Shown here: positions 61,916 through 64,000 of the stretch, piece after piece
Numbering within the stretch: position 1 is the stretch's first letter
How the letters are laid out: each line of letters starts with the position of its first letter
Notes under the pieces: model-generated
What the model was told of the DNA's origin: nothing
Databases searched by the model: none
The model's input: only the letters and a program-made list of their open reading frames with translations
Position numbers and translations under genes: made by a program
NCBI RefSeq assembly: GCF_905220415.1
Contig: NC_059539.1
Location: 10,168,001-10,232,000 of the forward strand
Source: Colias croceus
Taxonomy: Eukaryota; Arthropoda; Insecta; Lepidoptera; Pieridae
Length of the DNA stretch: 64,000 bases
Reading direction: 5' to 3'

Positions 61916-62707
61916 TTACTCGTTATTAAACAACTTACGGGAACGCTCGTAAGCTCGTACAGCTCGAGCTGATGCACCGTCAGGAGGAGGGGTGGGGGAG
62001 CGCGTGACTGAATTTGCAGTCGATTTACCTGTATCCTTGTCGGTCGCGTCCTGGTCCGCCTCCTCCTCCTCCGCCACATCAGCACATGTCCCGTCAGCAC
62101 CATCGCTTGCGGGGGCACAATTAGTCGAGTTATTCAAATTCGGCCGGGATAAAGAGAATCGACTTTTACGGTTCCCACTATTCAGTGAAATAATTTGATC
62201 TTGATGCCTACGCCATTCAACCCCGTCATCAACCTTCACCTTATAAGAAACAGGGCCGGTCTTTTGCGTCACATTACCCTCGACCCATTTAGGCGACTTA
62301 CTGGAATAACTACGTACAAGTACGGGATCCCCGTTCTCGAAATTCCTATCCTGACCTCCCTTGTTAGCCATCTGCCTCTGCTGTGCCGTGCGCACCTCTG
62401 CACCGACGTCTGGACGTAACGCGTCTAAGCGACCGCGCAGACGGTGGCCTAAAAGCGCTACGGCCGGCGACACTTTAGTCGTGGCGTGCTCAACGTTACG
62501 ATATTGAAATAAAAACTTCGACAGTGCTTTAGAAATATTTTCGCCTTCATAAATAGCTCTTTTAATTACCTTCTTTACCGTCTTAACCGCATTCTCCGCG
62601 GCCCCATTACCTTGTGGTCTGTACGGTGCCGACGTTACATGTTGTATACAATTTTTATCACAGTAAGTTTTAAAATCTATAGACGAGAACGGGGGCCCAA
62701 GCAGCAA
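61916..62707 (-). pseudogene. Ty3/gypsy-type integrase C-terminal fragment
   Basis: An open frame of about 263 codons. It begins inside the integrase core at LGPPFSS, just after where the second catalytic Asp should be. It keeps SAPYRPQGNGAAENAVK with the catalytic Glu (ENAV). A GPY/F-type module follows (KWVEGNVTQ then TGPVSYKVKV), then an acidic, Ser/Pro-rich tail ending in KLFNNE. The RVE core lacks its first two Asp residues, so the product cannot be an active integrase. No LTR, protease or RT lies nearby. The stop codon runs straight into a poly(A) tract on the minus strand (61898-61917), as if the RNA had been polyadenylated and re-inserted. It is dead or exapted; nothing here indicates exaptation. 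Confidence 0.85.
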
Positions 62708-62739
62708 CCAAGCGTAATGAACACCTAAAAAGCAGCTAA

Positions 62740-63190
62740 TGTATCACTTAACGCTGTTTTACAGCTGTATAAGAACGTTGATAAGACATTGTAGTGTTAT
62801 AATGTCGGTTTAGGAGTAATTATTCAGCTCTAACTGTATTAAGTCTGTATTAAGGAGTCAAAGTACGCTTAAAGTTCTAAATCAGTGTATGATAACTGTC
62901 ATGTACAGCTTTAAGTTTCCTGTAACGCTTTAATCTCATTTTAGTATTAAAGCTATACAATAGCTGCATTTTGCATACCGACACTTACTGAATACAGCTT
63001 AGAGCTGTATTATGGTGGTCCTCAAATCTTATTTCTGTATTATGAAGTAGGCAAACTCTCTTCTACAGCTTCTTTTTATGGTGTAATTGTACACCCTTTT
63101 ACTGACGATAGCTGTCTAATTTCTGTCTTTGAGAGTATTAAACAGCAATAAAAATAAATGACGCCTATAGTACTGTCTTAATCTGTATAA
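62740..63190. repeat. Cluster of AGCTGTA / CTGTATTA motifs
   Basis: About ten short variants of AGCTGTA, TACAGCT and CTGTATTA occur in both orientations within ~450 bp, for example cagctgtataag, ctgtattaagtctgtatta, aatacagcttagagctgtatta and atagctgtct. Clusters of this kind are usual in subterminal transposase-binding regions of DNA transposons. No coding potential is seen. Confidence 0.5.
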
Positions 63191-63251
63191 GTGACAGTCG
63201 CCATTTTGAATTATTGTGCATTGTACGCTATTTTGTGATTGTTTTAAAAAT

Positions 63252-63560
63252 ATGTGGAAAAAGCGAAAAAGATTTGGTGCTATTAGAAGAAAGATTGAAC
63301 AGGAATATTTAAATATTACAAATTATCAACAAAATGAAATAACTGCCGAGGAACATGGAGATATTGCAACAGATCAGATCACCTACAGTCAAGCGTCAGA
63401 ACCGTCGACATCTAATGAAAGGGGTTCCGTAGAAAATATTATTGTGAATGATCAAAGTTATATCAGGTGTAACTTATTAGCTTTACCTTCTGCAACTGAT
63501 GACGACTTTTTATCATGCAGCAGTTCAATTGACGGACCATTGTTAATCCTGAAGATGTAA
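63252..63560 (+). CDS. Unrecognised small basic-N-terminal ORF, possibly exon 1 of a mobile-element gene
   Basis: The frame is open from an ATG at 63216, but the likelier start is 63252. The product begins with a basic helix (WKKRKRFGAIRRKIEQEYL) followed by an acidic, Ser/Thr-rich low-complexity stretch, and stops at 63558-63560. An in-frame donor-like site (atcag/gtgtaac, 63467-63468) could end a first exon, leaving about 72 codons. An AATAAA lies at 63637. No family was recognised. The motif cluster directly upstream and the integrase remnant suggest mobile-element origin, but that is inference. Confidence 0.4.
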   Translation: MWKKRKRFGAIRRKIEQEYLNITNYQQNEITAEEHGDIATDQITYSQASEPSTSNERGSVENIIVNDQSYIRCNLLALPSATDDDFLSCSSSIDGPLLILKM

Positions 63561-63760
63561 AAATGAAACTAGTATGTATAGAACATAAAAACCAATTATA
63601 TTTTATACCCCTTTTGCACACAGTTTGATAGAGAAATAAAATTTATTATAATTTATATAGATTTTTTATTTTTTATCAGTTTTCATAATAATACAATTGC
63701 AATACTCATAGCAAAGTAATTTTCTACATATTATCTATAAACCGTGAAATTTAAGTATTA

Positions 63761-63993
63761 GGTTCCGTTTGTCAGGAGAACCATGAATATAAACAACTTT
63801 CACTTAGGGGCCTACTTACTATCTTGAAAAAAAAAGCAATAGCTATATCATACAAATTAGTCGAATAAGTATTGATATAAGTAAGAATGTAATTTATTGT
63901 AATCAAACAGCTGGCTTTTGAATATGAGCTAGAGTTAGTCCCAAAGTAAAAGATTTTCATAATCATGAATTAAATATCTTCACTAACGGAACC
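63761..63993. mobile_element. MITE with GGTTCCGTT ends and TTA duplication
   Basis: ggttccgtt at 63761-63769 and aacggaacc at 63985-63993, flanked by TTA at 63758-63760 and 63994-63996. The interior is AT-rich with no coding. Confidence 0.65.
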
Positions 63994-64000
63994 TTATAAC

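Overview
The window looks like a piece of a moth or butterfly (Lepidoptera) chromosome. It is AT-rich, its genes have several introns with GT-AG boundaries, and it is crowded with repeat types typical of Lepidoptera: Helitron-like elements ending in CTAG, tRNA-derived SINEs, short inverted-repeat elements (MITEs) and non-LTR retrotransposon tails. The order is inferred from these signatures; the species cannot be told from sequence alone.

Three host genes could be rebuilt exon by exon with the reading frame kept throughout. On the minus strand lie two tandem paralogous trypsin-fold (S1A) secreted serine proteases, at 23353-24948 (254 aa) and 26844-28446 (256 aa). They share a 3-exon layout, with introns in phase 0 then phase 2. 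Both keep the His-Asp-Ser triad but have Phe before the mature N-terminus and lack the trypsin S1 Asp. On the plus strand, 46355-58334 is a 14-exon GH65 gene of 757 aa, the homologue of protein-glucosylgalactosylhydroxylysine glucosidase (PGGHG/ATHL1), here with an N-terminal hydrophobic signal.

Layout. 1-23 kb: no recognisable host gene; a ~370-bp tandem repeat carrying insertions, several MITEs, Helitron-like elements and perfect hairpins. 23-28.5 kb: SINEs, the protease pair, and a 414-bp fold-back MITE between them. 28.7-33.7 kb: a transposon with 652-bp inverted arms and a decayed DD41D-type transposase, then a 5'-truncated non-LTR retrotransposon with an intact 868-aa ORF. 33.7-46.3 kb: gene-poor, with scattered repeats and a 290-bp palindrome. 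46.3-58.4 kb: the GH65 gene with repeat-laden introns, including decoy copies of one exon boundary and a MITE supplying a splice-site pyrimidine tract. 58.4-64 kb: repeats, a Ty3/gypsy integrase 3' fragment that runs directly into a poly(A) tract, and an unrecognised basic small ORF downstream of a cluster of AGCTGTA-like motifs.

The three host genes show no functional link. The proteases probably act outside the cell; the glycosidase removes glucose from collagen-type disaccharides in its vertebrate homologue. The most unusual material is the long-armed transposon next to the protease promoter and the repeat-shaped splice sites inside the GH65 gene.
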